Of a stretch of DNA of 64,000 bases, positions 9,340 to 18,365 are shown piece after piece (the first letter of the stretch is position 1; every line of letters begins with the position of its first letter). Below the pieces are notes generated by a model, which worked only from the letters and a program-made list of their open reading frames with translations, was not told where the DNA came from and ran no database searches. The stretch is from contig NZ_JPGL01000007.1 in assembly GCF_000732615.1 (NCBI RefSeq), forward strand, positions 124,001 to 188,000, in the 5' to 3' direction. The position numbers were made by a program, and so were the translations under genes. The stretch comes from Burkholderia paludis. Its GTDB lineage: Bacteria > Pseudomonadota > Gammaproteobacteria > Burkholderiales > Burkholderiaceae.

Positions 9340-9587
9340 GCCGGCGAACAGGCGCCGGCCCTGTCGCGGCAGGACGCCGGCGCGAAACATGGCGCGAACG
9401 CGGCCGGCCGGCGCACCGGCCCGCGTTCATGGCTGAAACATCGTGCGAGGCGCCGCGTGCCTTCCGCAACCGCGGCGCATCCGTGCACATCCCGGTTGAC
9501 GTCGCTCGACGCTGCGCACACCCGGCCCGGCGCGCGGCGGGTGTTTCCCGATAAGATGGCGGCTTCCGTTCAGCGAACGATGCCGCC

Positions 9588-10625
9588 ATGACCGTCTCCT
9601 CCTCACACCGAAACCCCATCCACTGCGAGATCGATCTCGACGCGCAAGGCAAGCACGCGGGATACCTGCGGCTGCCGCATTCCGTGCACCGCTCGGCCTA
9701 CGGCTGGCTGCCGATCCCGATCGCGTCGATCCGCAACGGCGACGGGCCGGTCGCGCTCGTGATGGCCGGCAACCACGGCGACGAATACGAAGGCCAGATC
9801 ATCGTGTCGCAGCTGATGCGCGAGATCGAGCCCGAGATGGTCAGCGGGCAGTTGATCCTGTTGCCGATGGCGAATTTCCCGGCGGCGGACGCGGGCCTGC
9901 GCGTGTCGCCGCTCGACGAAGGCAACCTGAACCGCAGCTTTCCCGGCGATCCGGCGGGCACGCCGACGCAGATGATCGCCCACTACATCGAGCATGTGCT
10001 GCTGTCGCGCGCGCAGTATCTGGTCGACCTGCATTCGGGCGGCAGTTCGCTGCTGTACCAGGGCGGCAACATGCTCGCGATCGATCCGCTCGACGCCGAC
10101 GAAGCCGCGAAGCTCAACGGGCTGCTGGTCGCATTCGGTTTGCCGAATGCGTTGCTGCATGCGCCGAACCCGGTGCATTCGGCGTCGGCCGCGCGCCGGC
10201 AAGGCGCGATCTCGATCGTCACCGAACTCGGCGGCGCGGGCATGGCCGATCCGTCGCTGATCCGGCTCGGCCGCCACGGGCTGCTGAACTACCTCGGCCA
10301 TATCGGCCTGCTGAGCGGCGCGCTCGTGCCGGACGCGCCGCCGACCGTCACGCGCTTCATGCGCGTCGACGGCGACCGTCACTTCGTCTATGCGTACGAG
10401 CGCGGGCTGTACGAGCCGCTCGTCGAGCTTGGCGAGCAGGTCAAGGCCGGCCAGCCGGCCGCGTGGGTGCACTTCCCCGATACGCCGCTGCGCGAGCCGA
10501 TGCTGCACCGGTTCAAGGGCGACGGCGAAGTGGTGTGCAAGCGCGTGCCCGCGCAGGTCAGGCGCGGCGATTGCCTGTTCCAGCTGGCGGAATTGTCGGC
10601 GGCGCCGAGCGTCGTCGGGCCGTGA
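9588..10625 (+). CDS. Succinylglutamate desuccinylase/aspartoacylase-family deacylase
   Basis: A 345-residue zinc amidohydrolase of the M14-like aspartoacylase family. Zinc ligands are visible in GNHGDEYEG (His and Glu) and VDLHSGG (His); a substrate-binding NLNRSFPG motif lies between them. The closest recognised subtype is DoeB-like N-acetyl-diaminobutyrate deacetylase, but no ectoine catabolic genes (doeA, doeD) are adjacent, so the substrate stays open. It is cytoplasmic, with no signal peptide. It is probably a single-gene transcript. Confidence 0.88.
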   Translation: MTVSSSHRNPIHCEIDLDAQGKHAGYLRLPHSVHRSAYGWLPIPIASIRNGDGPVALVMAGNHGDEYEGQIIVSQLMREIEPEMVSGQLILLPMANFPAADAGLRVSPLDEGNLNRSFPGDPAGTPTQMIAHYIEHVLLSRAQYLVDLHSGGSSLLYQGGNMLAIDPLDADEAAKLNGLLVAFGLPNALLHAPNPVHSASAARRQGAISIVTELGGAGMADPSLIRLGRHGLLNYLGHIGLLSGALVPDAPPTVTRFMRVDGDRHFVYAYERGLYEPLVELGEQVKAGQPAAWVHFPDTPLREPMLHRFKGDGEVVCKRVPAQVRRGDCLFQLAELSAAPSVVGP

Positions 10626-11161
10626 GCCGGAGCGTGCCGTTCGATGCGTCGCGACGTTGAAATGCGCGGCGCGTGGTACGGCACGACTGATCGGCGCGAC
10701 TGGTGACATTCCTGATACTTTTCAGGATTCGGGATCGATCCGCGGTCGCGCCGGATGTAGAGGGTGACTTCTTCCCGGCCTACGTCGAATCCGTCCCGGA
10801 TTCACGAACACCATCCGACGCAGCGAAGCTGTCGACCGCTTCGCGCGGTGCATCGGCCCGCCGACGTTACAGGCACGCCTCGTCCGGCCTCTTGAGTCCC
10901 GCAACGGGTATTTCAGCGAAACGGTCGACGGGATTCGACGAACAGCGGCGTACCGACCTGGTTCGCTGATTCAAAAGAACAGAACGACCCGATCGCATTC
11001 CGCCTATGGCGATCCGCCGGCTGCACGGCGGGCGTCGTATCGGACATCGAATCCGCACCGCAGGCGGCACGCTAATTGCAAGCGACTCTCATTTCCAATA
11101 GCATCCGGTCGAGCACCTGAAACCAACATCATCGACACATATTCCATAGGAATGCTTGTCA
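10626..11161. other. Gene-free region of lower GC upstream of microcin candidate
   Basis: About 535 bases with no supported gene on either strand. GC drops toward 11050-11160, where the microcin candidate begins. The promoter of that gene should lie here, but no clear -35/-10 pair stands out. Confidence 0.5.
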
Positions 11162-11500
11162 ATGAGAGAGCTGAACGCAAGTGAAATTTCAGCGGTTGCT
11201 GGAGCGGGACTTGTCGGTACCGTCGCAGGAAGTATTGCCGGGACTGCCGTGGGCCCCGAAGTCGGCGCTGGAATCGGTGCGGTCGTAGGTTCCGTCGTTC
11301 CTGGTATCGGCACAGTCGGTGGAGCCATCGTTGGCGCTGGCATTGGCTCGGTCTACGGATCGATGGTTGGGGGCGCGCCGGGGGCATACGTGCCGAGCAA
11401 GATCCAGGATGAAGGTTGGGCCGCTTTTTTCGGACCCTCTTTTCGCCCTCGATTTGAAGGCATGTGGGGACTGTCGGACTGGCTTCGAAGTCATTTCTGA
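11162..11500 (+). CDS. Candidate colicin V-like (class II) microcin precursor with double-glycine-type leader
   Basis: A 112-residue peptide whose first 15 residues, MRELNASEISAVAGA, match the double-glycine leader pattern of class II microcins and bacteriocins (ColV: MRTLTLNELDSVSGG), here with a Gly-Ala cleavage pair. The following ~97 residues are very rich in Gly, Ala and Val with many GxxxG steps (residues about 16-75), then end in an aromatic tail (WAAFFGPSF, WGLSDWLRSHF). This fits a membrane-inserting peptide exported by a peptidase-containing ABC transporter. No such transporter (CvaA/CvaB type) is in the window, so export would rely on genes elsewhere. Start ATG is preceded by AGGAA. 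A hairpin follows. GC is lower than around. Confidence 0.72.
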   Translation: MRELNASEISAVAGAGLVGTVAGSIAGTAVGPEVGAGIGAVVGSVVPGIGTVGGAIVGAGIGSVYGSMVGGAPGAYVPSKIQDEGWAAFFGPSFRPRFEGMWGLSDWLRSHF

Positions 11501-11560
11501 CCCATCGCCCCAATCAAGAGCGCGGGCTCGATCCCATTCAGTGATCGAGAAAACACCCGG

Positions 11561-11592
11561 CCCATCCCCACACTGACGGGATGGGTCAATTT
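11561..11592 (+). terminator. Intrinsic terminator after microcin candidate
   Basis: An 8-bp perfect stem (CCCATCCC 11561-11568 with GGGATGGG 11578-11585), 9-base loop, followed by TCAATTTT. It lies 60 bases after the microcin candidate and separates it from the next gene. Confidence 0.65.
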
Positions 11593-11725
11593 TGCGCTCC
11601 CGATTCAAGCGTCTTGAAAAATCGCCCGACTCTCGTTACCCGACAAGATCACGATTTCCAATCGGCATGCCGCCTTGCAGAGCCATACACGCGACCAATC
11701 CCGGAGTCATCGAACCGATACGGCC

Positions 11726-12100
11726 ATGAAAGAAAACGCTCCCCGAGAACAATTCCTGATCGCCTACCTCGTCGCCGGAACGGCTCTGGTTGCGCTGACA
11801 TCGACAATCTTCGCGATCTGCGAACCTGCGTTCCTCAGCGACTATCTGGGCGGATCGGCAATGTGTCTTGCAGCGTGTTTCCTCGCCCGAAAATTCATCC
11901 AGTCAACACGCGGACGTTTTATCGACATCAGCAGGTATACGACTTCAGCATCGATGGGGGCCGTCGGCCTTGCCGTCATCATGTCGGCCGCCGGAATTCT
12001 ATTGAAGCTTGCCAGCGGAACACCGGTGTTTCTGTTTGTCGTGCCGGCCACCCTTGGAGCGGTGATCCACGATATCGGAAGCCTGCGACGATATCCGTGA
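11726..12100 (+). CDS. Small four-helix membrane protein, possible immunity protein
   Basis: A 124-residue protein with about four hydrophobic segments (residues roughly 9-31, 38-55, 70-90, 94-112) and no recognisable domain. It lies 225 bases after the microcin candidate on the same strand, in the same lower-GC patch. Microcin immunity proteins are small inner-membrane proteins encoded next to the toxin, so an immunity role is possible, but a terminator-like hairpin lies between the two and no homology was recognised. The start ATG has no strong ribosome site. Confidence 0.6.
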   Translation: MKENAPREQFLIAYLVAGTALVALTSTIFAICEPAFLSDYLGGSAMCLAACFLARKFIQSTRGRFIDISRYTTSASMGAVGLAVIMSAAGILLKLASGTPVFLFVVPATLGAVIHDIGSLRRYP

Positions 12101-12463
12101 TCGACGGTCATCCGCGATATCGCCGGCAATTTCCGCCCGGCCCGACGAGAGTCCGTCCATGACATCGACAATTCGCGCCTTGAGTACGCTTGGCGTGCGA
12201 CCCTCGACGCAAGCCCTTTCCGCCCCACCCCACTCCCGCTGCAAGCCTTCTGACGCTCGCCGCGAAATCCTTATCGAAATTGCTTCGTTCGCCTTTGCCG
12301 GCCGCGCCGCTAACGTGTTCGAAACGGCGGCGGCCCGCCACCTGCACCGCAGGATGCGCACCCGCCTCCGCCACCACGACAACCGCGCCGCGATAACGGA
12401 ACAGACCGGACGGGCCGCGTGCCCGCAACCGGCAACGAACGTCCGCATCGCGCGCCCTTCGCG
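12101..12463. other. Intergenic region, no gene seen
   Basis: About 360 bases. Short frames on both strands are Arg-rich and lack start signals. Composition rises from the lower-GC patch back to the genome average. Nothing else recognised. Confidence 0.45.
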
Positions 12464-13030
12464 ATGCCCATGGCCACGAACGACCGCCTCATCGACACGA
12501 CGCCGCTCGATCTCCGCGCGCAGCCGCTGATCGACGCGCTGATCGACGAGTATTCGACCCGCTACCACGCATACCGCCCCGACAGCCGCGCGTCCGCGCG
12601 CGACGAACTCGCCCGCTATCCGGCCGAACTGTTCGCCCCGCCCGACGGCGCGTTCGTGCTGCTGCTGCGCGACGGCGAAACCGTCGGCGGCGGCGCATTC
12701 AAGCGCTACGACGCGCAGACCGCCGAGCTGAAACGCATCTGGACCCGTACGGACCTGCGCCGCCAGGGCCTCGCGCGGCTGATCGTCGACGCGCTCGAAC
12801 TGCGCGCCGCGCAACAGGGCTATCGCCGCATCTACCTGACCACCGGCTTCCGCCAGCCCGAAGCATGGTCGCTGTACGACCGCACCGGCTACACGCGGTT
12901 GTTCGATTCGGCGATCGAGCCCGAAGCGTATTTTCATTTGCCGTTCGGCAAGGACCTCGCCGATCCCGCGCGCACGTCCACGCTCGCCGATCTGTGGGCG
13001 CCGTTGCCCGAACCCGTGTCGCCGCGCTGA
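12464..13030 (+). CDS. GNAT-family N-acetyltransferase
   Basis: A protein of 188 residues with the GNAT fold: the acetyl-CoA-binding motif A is seen as RTDLRRQGLARLIVDALE (R-x-x-G-x-A pyrophosphate loop), followed by the YRRIYLTTG strand and the SLYDRTGY motif B region. It transfers an acetyl group to an unknown amine. The start is uncertain: ATG at 12464, ATG at 12470 or GTG at 12419 are in frame and none has a strong ribosome site. It precedes an ABC-binding-protein gene by 55 bases and may be co-transcribed with that cluster. Confidence 0.88.
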   Translation: MPMATNDRLIDTTPLDLRAQPLIDALIDEYSTRYHAYRPDSRASARDELARYPAELFAPPDGAFVLLLRDGETVGGGAFKRYDAQTAELKRIWTRTDLRRQGLARLIVDALELRAAQQGYRRIYLTTGFRQPEAWSLYDRTGYTRLFDSAIEPEAYFHLPFGKDLADPARTSTLADLWAPLPEPVSPR

Positions 13031-13084
13031 CCGCGCGACCGCGCTGACTTTCCCGGATTCCGCTCTCCACGACAGGACGTTCCC

Positions 13085-14026
13085 ATGCAACGAGCCGTAT
13101 CGCTCTCTTCCCGCGCCGCACGCACGCTGGCCGCCACGCTGATCGGCCTGACCGCGTTCGCCGCGGCCGCCGCCACGTTCGACCTGAGCCCCGAGCAGCG
13201 CGGCCGTCCGCGCGGCATCGCCGATGCGGCCGTCGAACGCGCGGTGCCCGCGTCGTTCAGGTTCGCCGAGCCTGACACGCTGACGATCGGCATCGCGCCG
13301 AGCCTGCCGCCGATCAGCTCGTATGCGACCGACGCGCGCACGGTGATCGGCTTCGACGCCGACGTCGGCCAGCTCGTGTCCGACAGCCTCGGCCGCAAGT
13401 TGAAGATCGTCCCGCTCGCGTGGGCCGACTGGCCGCTCGCGCTCGAATCGGGGAAGGTCGACGCGGTGATCTCAAACGTGACCGTCACCGAGGAGCGCAA
13501 GCAGAAGTTCGACTTCTCGTCGTACCGGCGCGACCTGGTGGGCTTCTACGTGCGCAACGACAGCAAGATCCAGGCGATCCGCGAGCCGAAGGACGTCGCG
13601 GGGCTGCGCGTCGTGACCGACGCCGGCACCAACCAGGAAAAGATCCTGCTCGCGTGGGATCGCGAGAACGTCGCGCACGGGCTGAAACCCGTGCAGATCC
13701 AGTATTACGACGATCAGGCGATGCGCATCGTCGCCGTGCAGTCGGGCCGCGCCGACGTCGTGTTCAGCGTGAACTCGGTGCTCGCGTACCAGAGCGCGCA
13801 GCAAGGCAAGACGCGGCTCGTCGGCGCGATCAGCGGCGGCTGGCCGCGCACGGCCGACATCGCGATCGCGACGCGTCGCGGCAGCGGGCTTGCCGAACCG
13901 CTGACCGTCGCGCTGAACGGGCTGATCAGGAACGGCCGCTACCAGCAGGTGCTCGACCGCTGGAACCTCGCGTCGGAAGCGATCGACCAGTCGCGCACGA
14001 ATCCGCCGGGGCTGCCGAAAAGCTGA
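13085..14026 (+). CDS. ABC transporter substrate-binding protein, family 3 type
   Basis: A 313-residue periplasmic binding protein with a Sec signal peptide (hydrophobic core residues about 11-28) and the bilobal SBP_bac_3 fold typical of polar amino acid and cystine binding proteins (TLTIGIAPSLPP start of mature core, FDADVGQLV, DAVISNVTVTEERKQKFDFS). It is paralogous to the protein encoded at 18366: both share the stretch SYATDARTV and the WADWPL motif. It opens a cluster with two flavin monooxygenases and a fused permease-ATPase, suggesting capture of an organosulfur compound or amino-acid-like ligand. ACAGGA lies just upstream of the ATG. Confidence 0.92.
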   Translation: MQRAVSLSSRAARTLAATLIGLTAFAAAAATFDLSPEQRGRPRGIADAAVERAVPASFRFAEPDTLTIGIAPSLPPISSYATDARTVIGFDADVGQLVSDSLGRKLKIVPLAWADWPLALESGKVDAVISNVTVTEERKQKFDFSSYRRDLVGFYVRNDSKIQAIREPKDVAGLRVVTDAGTNQEKILLAWDRENVAHGLKPVQIQYYDDQAMRIVAVQSGRADVVFSVNSVLAYQSAQQGKTRLVGAISGGWPRTADIAIATRRGSGLAEPLTVALNGLIRNGRYQQVLDRWNLASEAIDQSRTNPPGLPKS

Positions 14027-14070
14027 GCGCCGCCCCGCCCATCCACGCCATACGCAGGACGCCGCCCACC

Positions 14071-15120
14071 ATGTCTTATTCGCTTTCGTTGCTGGACAAG
14101 AGCCCGATCGCCGACGGCGCAAGCGCCGCCGACGCGCTGCGCTTCACGACGACGCTCGCGCAGCGCGCGGAACAGCTCGGCTACGCGCGCTTCTGGGTCG
14201 CCGAGCATCACGGCGCGCCGGGCTTCGCAAGCTCGGCGCCGGAAATCGTCGTCGCCCACCTGCTAGCGCATACGTCACGCATCCGGGTCGGCTCCGGCGG
14301 CGTGATGCTGCAGCACTACAGCCCGTTCAAGGTCGCCGAGTCGTTCAAGCTGCTGGCCGCGCTCGCGCCGGGCCGCGTCGATCTCGGCGTCGGCAAGGCG
14401 CCCGGCGGGCTGCCGCTGACCACGCGCGCGCTGCAGTGGTTCCACGACAAGGCGCGCAAGCCGGGCTTCGAGGGCCAGCTCGCGGAACTCGACGCGTTTC
14501 TCGGCTGGGGCGTCGCCGAGGATCATCCGCTTGCCGGCGCGGTGGCGCTGCCCGTGCCGCCGCAAGCGCCCGAGCGCATCCTGCTCGGCGCCTCGCCGGA
14601 CAGCGGCGCGCTCGCCGCGCGCCACGGCTGGCGGTTCTGCTACGCGGGGCACTTCAACGGCGACGACGCGAATCTCGAACGCTCGCTCGAGGCCTACCGC
14701 AACGCAGGCGGCACCCGGTCGCTCGTCGCGCTGTACGCGGTCGCCGCGCCGACGCGCGACGAAGCCGAACGGCTGATCGGTCCGATGAAGATCTTCAAGC
14801 TGCAGCTCGCGGGAGGCCCGAGCTTCAACCTCGCCAGCGCGCAGGCGGCCGCCGAATTCGCGCGGCAAAGCGGCGCGTCCGACTACCGGATCGACGAGCT
14901 GCGACCCACGGTTCTGGCCGATACGCCCGAGCGCGTGCACCGCGCGCTCGACGCGTTGAGCCGGCGGCTCGACGTCGACGCGTTCGTGATCGACTCGCCG
15001 GTGACCGATTACGCGGCGCGGCTCGCGTCGGCCGAATGGCTCGGCGGCGCGCAGTCGGCCACGCCGTTGCAGGCGGCCCTCGCGGCCGACAATTCCCTCA
15101 GCCCTGACCAGAACGCGTGA
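14071..15120 (+). CDS. LLM-class flavin monooxygenase (bacterial luciferase-like)
   Basis: A 349-residue TIM-barrel enzyme of the bacterial luciferase superfamily (MsnO8-type subfamily): N-terminal SLLDKSPIADG, WVAEHHGAPG with the conserved His-His pair, and RIRVGSGGVMLQHYSPFKVAE. Such enzymes use FMNH2 and O2 from a separate reductase. It lies 44 bases after the binding-protein gene and 7 bases before a second flavin monooxygenase, so an operon is likely. Substrate is unknown; organosulfur oxidation is inferred from context. Confidence 0.92.
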   Translation: MSYSLSLLDKSPIADGASAADALRFTTTLAQRAEQLGYARFWVAEHHGAPGFASSAPEIVVAHLLAHTSRIRVGSGGVMLQHYSPFKVAESFKLLAALAPGRVDLGVGKAPGGLPLTTRALQWFHDKARKPGFEGQLAELDAFLGWGVAEDHPLAGAVALPVPPQAPERILLGASPDSGALAARHGWRFCYAGHFNGDDANLERSLEAYRNAGGTRSLVALYAVAAPTRDEAERLIGPMKIFKLQLAGGPSFNLASAQAAAEFARQSGASDYRIDELRPTVLADTPERVHRALDALSRRLDVDAFVIDSPVTDYAARLASAEWLGGAQSATPLQAALAADNSLSPDQNA

Positions 15121-15127
15121 CACGCCC

Positions 15128-16480
15128 ATGACCACCCGACGATCGATCCCCTTCGGCCTGATGCTGCAAGGCGCAGGCAGCCACATGAATGCCTGGCGGC
15201 ACCCGAGCAACCCGCCGGACGCGAGCATCAACCTCGATTTCGCGATCGGCGTCGCGCGCAAGGCGGAAGCCGCCGGCATCGCGTTCGCGTTCGTCGCGGA
15301 CGGCCTCTACATCAACGAGAAGTCGATCCCGCACTTCCTGAACCGCTTCGAGCCGCTGACCGTGCTGTCGGCGCTCGCGGTCGCGACGAAGAAGATCGGT
15401 CTCGCCGGCACGATCTCGACGTCGTACAGCGAACCGTTCACGGTCGCGCGCCAGCTCGCGTCGCTCGACGCGATCAGCGGCGGGCGCGCGGGCTGGAACG
15501 TCGTGACGACGCCGCTCGAAGGCACCGCGAAGAATTTCGGCAAGACGCATCCCGATCACGCACTGCGCTACGAGATCGCCGACGAATACCTCGACGTCGT
15601 GCAGGGCCTGTGGGACAGCTGGGACGACGATGCCTTCGTGCGCGACCGCGCAACCGGCCGCTTCTTCGATCGCGACAAACTCCACACGCTCGATCACCAC
15701 GGCCGCTTCTTCCAGGTGGCGGGCCCGCTGAACATCCAGCGCTCGCCGCAGGGGCAGCCGGTGATCTTCCAGGCCGGCTCGTCCGACACCGGCATCGGGC
15801 TCGCGGGCAAGTACGCGGATGCGGTGTTCACCCATTCGCCGTCGCTCGACGAGACGGCCGAGTTCACGCGGCGCGTGAAGCAGAGCGCGATCGAGCACGG
15901 GCGGCAGGCCGGCGACGTGAAGATCTTCCCCGGCATCGGCCCGATCGTCGGTCGCACGGCCGCCGAGGCCGAGGACAAATACCAGGCGATCCGCGACCTG
16001 TTGACGATCGACGAAGCGCTCGCGTATCTCGGCCGCTATTTCGATCATCACGATTTCACGCAGTACGCGCTCGACGCGCCGTTCCCGGAACTCGGCGAAA
16101 TCGGCCGCAACAGCTTCCGCTCGACCACCGACCGGATCAAGGCCGACGCGAAGCAGCAAGGCCTGTCGCTGCGCGAAACGGCCCTCGCCGTGGCCACGCC
16201 GCGCCCGAACTTCATCGGCACGGCCGAGCATGTCGCCGACGAGCTGATCCGCTGGCACGACGCGGGCGCCGGCGACGGCTTCATCCTCGGCTTCGCGGTC
16301 CAGGCGCAGGGCGTCGACGATTTCGTCGAGCTCGTGATTCCGGTGCTCGAGGCGCGCGGGCGCTACAGCCGCGACCTCCCCGGCGCGACGCTGCGCGACC
16401 ACCTCGGGCTGCCGCGCAAGGCCAGCCGCCACGCGACGCCCGGCGCGCCGCACGAAACGGCGGCCGAAGCGCACGCCTGA
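15128..16480 (+). CDS. NtaA/SnaA/DszA-family flavin-dependent monooxygenase
   Basis: A 450-residue FMN-dependent monooxygenase of the NtaA/SnaA/SoxA(DszA) family, longer than simple luciferase-like enzymes as is normal for this family. Typical features: the GLMLQGAGSHMNAWRHP start, GRAGWNVVTTP and a VIFQAGSSDTGIGLAGKYADAVF stretch split around the flavin site. DszA members cleave C-S bonds of sulfones; NtaA degrades nitrilotriacetate. Together with the adjacent transporter genes this suggests scavenging of sulfur or nitrogen from an organic compound. Reduced flavin must come from elsewhere, as no reductase gene is nearby. Confidence 0.93.
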   Translation: MTTRRSIPFGLMLQGAGSHMNAWRHPSNPPDASINLDFAIGVARKAEAAGIAFAFVADGLYINEKSIPHFLNRFEPLTVLSALAVATKKIGLAGTISTSYSEPFTVARQLASLDAISGGRAGWNVVTTPLEGTAKNFGKTHPDHALRYEIADEYLDVVQGLWDSWDDDAFVRDRATGRFFDRDKLHTLDHHGRFFQVAGPLNIQRSPQGQPVIFQAGSSDTGIGLAGKYADAVFTHSPSLDETAEFTRRVKQSAIEHGRQAGDVKIFPGIGPIVGRTAAEAEDKYQAIRDLLTIDEALAYLGRYFDHHDFTQYALDAPFPELGEIGRNSFRSTTDRIKADAKQQGLSLRETALAVATPRPNFIGTAEHVADELIRWHDAGAGDGFILGFAVQAQGVDDFVELVIPVLEARGRYSRDLPGATLRDHLGLPRKASRHATPGAPHETAAEAHA

Positions 16481-16543
16481 CGCCGCCGCGCCGCCCGTGC
16501 GCGACGCGCCCGCCGCCCGACCGACTCGAGGACTTCCACCGAC

Positions 16544-18331
16544 ATGAGCGACACGACCCACCTCGGCGGCGCGCTGCCGCCGCTCTCTCCCCCCGGCGCG
16601 CATGACGCCGCCACGCGTTTCCGGATCGTCCCCGCGCGCCACCGGTCGCGCACGGCCGGCACCGTGCTCGCCGTCGCGCTGATCGCGATCGTGCTGCACT
16701 CGATCCTCGGCAACCCGCAGTGGGGCTGGCCAGTCTTTGCGGAATGGTTCCTGTCGCCGCCGGTGCTGTCGGGGCTGGCGCGCACGCTGGTGCTGACGCT
16801 GCTGGGCGCGGCGTTCGGCCTCGTGCTCGGCGCGTTCGTCGCGCTGGCCCGGCTGTCGCGTTCGCGGCTGCTGTCCGCGAGCGCGTGGATCTTCGTGTGG
16901 CTGTTCCGCTCGATTCCGCTGATCGTGCTGCTGCTGATCCTGAACAACCTCGGCTACCTGTACGAGCATGTGCGGCTCGGCGTGCCGTTCACCGACATCG
17001 TGTGGTTCGACACGCCGACCACCGACCTGATCAGCCCGTTCTTCGCGGCCGTTCTGGGCCTCTCGCTGCATCACGCGGCGTTTTCCGCGGAGGTGATCCG
17101 CGGCGGCATTCTCGCGGTCGACCAGGGCCAGCTCGAAGCCGCTGCCGCGCTCGGGCTGCCGCGCGGCCGCCAGACCGCGCGGATCGTGCTGCCGCAGGCG
17201 ATGCGCGCGATCCTGCCCACCGCGTTCAACGACCTGATCATGCTCGCGAAAGGCACGTCGATGGTGTACGTGCTCGCGATGCCCGAGCTGTTCTACACGG
17301 TGCAGGTGATCTATCGCCGCAATCTCGAAGTGATTCCGCTGCTGATGGTGGCCACCGTCTGGTACCTGATCATCCTGACCGTGCTGTCGGCGATCCAGGT
17401 GCAGGTCGAGCGCCACTATGCCCGCGGCGCGCTGCGCAATCCGCCGCCGTCCGTGCTCACCTTCGCGCTCGCGCGCATCGGCGCGCTGTGGCGGCGTGTC
17501 GCGTCACGCCGCGCGGCGCCCGCCGCGCAGGCCTCCGGCGACGCCGACTCGGTTGCCGCCGCGCCGCGCAGCGGCGGCGAGGTGGGCGTGCATCACGTCT
17601 CGAAGCAGTTCGGCATGCAGCGCGTGCTCGACAACGTGTCGTTCGTCGCGCCGCGCGGCAGCGTGACCGTGATCGTCGGGCCGTCGGGCTCGGGCAAGTC
17701 GACGCTGCTGCGCACGATCAACCATCTCGAACGCGTCGACGACGGCTTCATCGACATCGACGGCGAACTGATCGGCTATCGCCGCGACGGCGACGTGCTC
17801 CACGAGCTGAAGGAGCGCGAGGTCCTGAAGCGCCGCACGGCCGTCGGGATGGTGTTCCAGAATTTCAACCTGTTCCCGCACCTGACGGTGCTCGAGAACC
17901 TCATCGAGGCGCCGGTCGTCGTCGGCGGCGTCACGCGCGACGCCGCCGAACGCATCGCCCGCACGCTGCTGGCGCGTGTCGGTCTCGCCGACAAGGCCGA
18001 CGCGTATCCGCGCCAGCTGTCCGGCGGCCAGCAGCAGCGCGTCGCGATCGCGCGGGCGCTCGCGCTGCGCCCCAAGGTGCTGCTGTTCGACGAGCCCACG
18101 TCGGCGCTCGATCCGGAACTCGTCAACGAGGTGCTCGACGTGATCAAGGAGCTTGCGCGCTCGGGCACGACGCTCGTGATCGTCACGCACGAGATCGGCT
18201 TCGCGCGCGAAGTCGCGGACAACGTGCTGTTCATGGAGCGCGGGCGCATCGTCGAGGCCGGGCCGCCGGCCGTCGTGCTCGACGCGCCGACGCATCCGCG
18301 CACGCGCGCGTTCCTGTCGCGGGTGCTGTGA
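16544..18331 (+). CDS. Fused amino-acid-type ABC transporter permease and ATPase
   Basis: A 595-residue fusion. Residues about 35-300 form a HisM-type permease with several membrane helices and the EAA loop (EAAAALGLPRGRQTARIVLPQA). Residues about 345-595 form an ATPase with Walker A GPSGSGKST, Q-loop in MVFQNFNLFPH, signature LSGGQQQR, Walker B VLLFDEPTSALDPE and switch His (VTHE). Usually these are two genes (for example tcyL/tcyN); the fusion means a transporter built of two identical chains. Binding proteins at 13085 and 18366 flank it. It follows two flavin monooxygenases in the same direction. Confidence 0.95.
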   Translation: MSDTTHLGGALPPLSPPGAHDAATRFRIVPARHRSRTAGTVLAVALIAIVLHSILGNPQWGWPVFAEWFLSPPVLSGLARTLVLTLLGAAFGLVLGAFVALARLSRSRLLSASAWIFVWLFRSIPLIVLLLILNNLGYLYEHVRLGVPFTDIVWFDTPTTDLISPFFAAVLGLSLHHAAFSAEVIRGGILAVDQGQLEAAAALGLPRGRQTARIVLPQAMRAILPTAFNDLIMLAKGTSMVYVLAMPELFYTVQVIYRRNLEVIPLLMVATVWYLIILTVLSAIQVQVERHYARGALRNPPPSVLTFALARIGALWRRVASRRAAPAAQASGDADSVAAAPRSGGEVGVHHVSKQFGMQRVLDNVSFVAPRGSVTVIVGPSGSGKSTLLRTINHLERVDDGFIDIDGELIGYRRDGDVLHELKEREVLKRRTAVGMVFQNFNLFPHLTVLENLIEAPVVVGGVTRDAAERIARTLLARVGLADKADAYPRQLSGGQQQRVAIARALALRPKVLLFDEPTSALDPELVNEVLDVIKELARSGTTLVIVTHEIGFAREVADNVLFMERGRIVEAGPPAVVLDAPTHPRTRAFLSRVL

Positions 18332-18365
18332 TGCGTGCCGCGCCCGACCTGCGAGGTATCGCACG

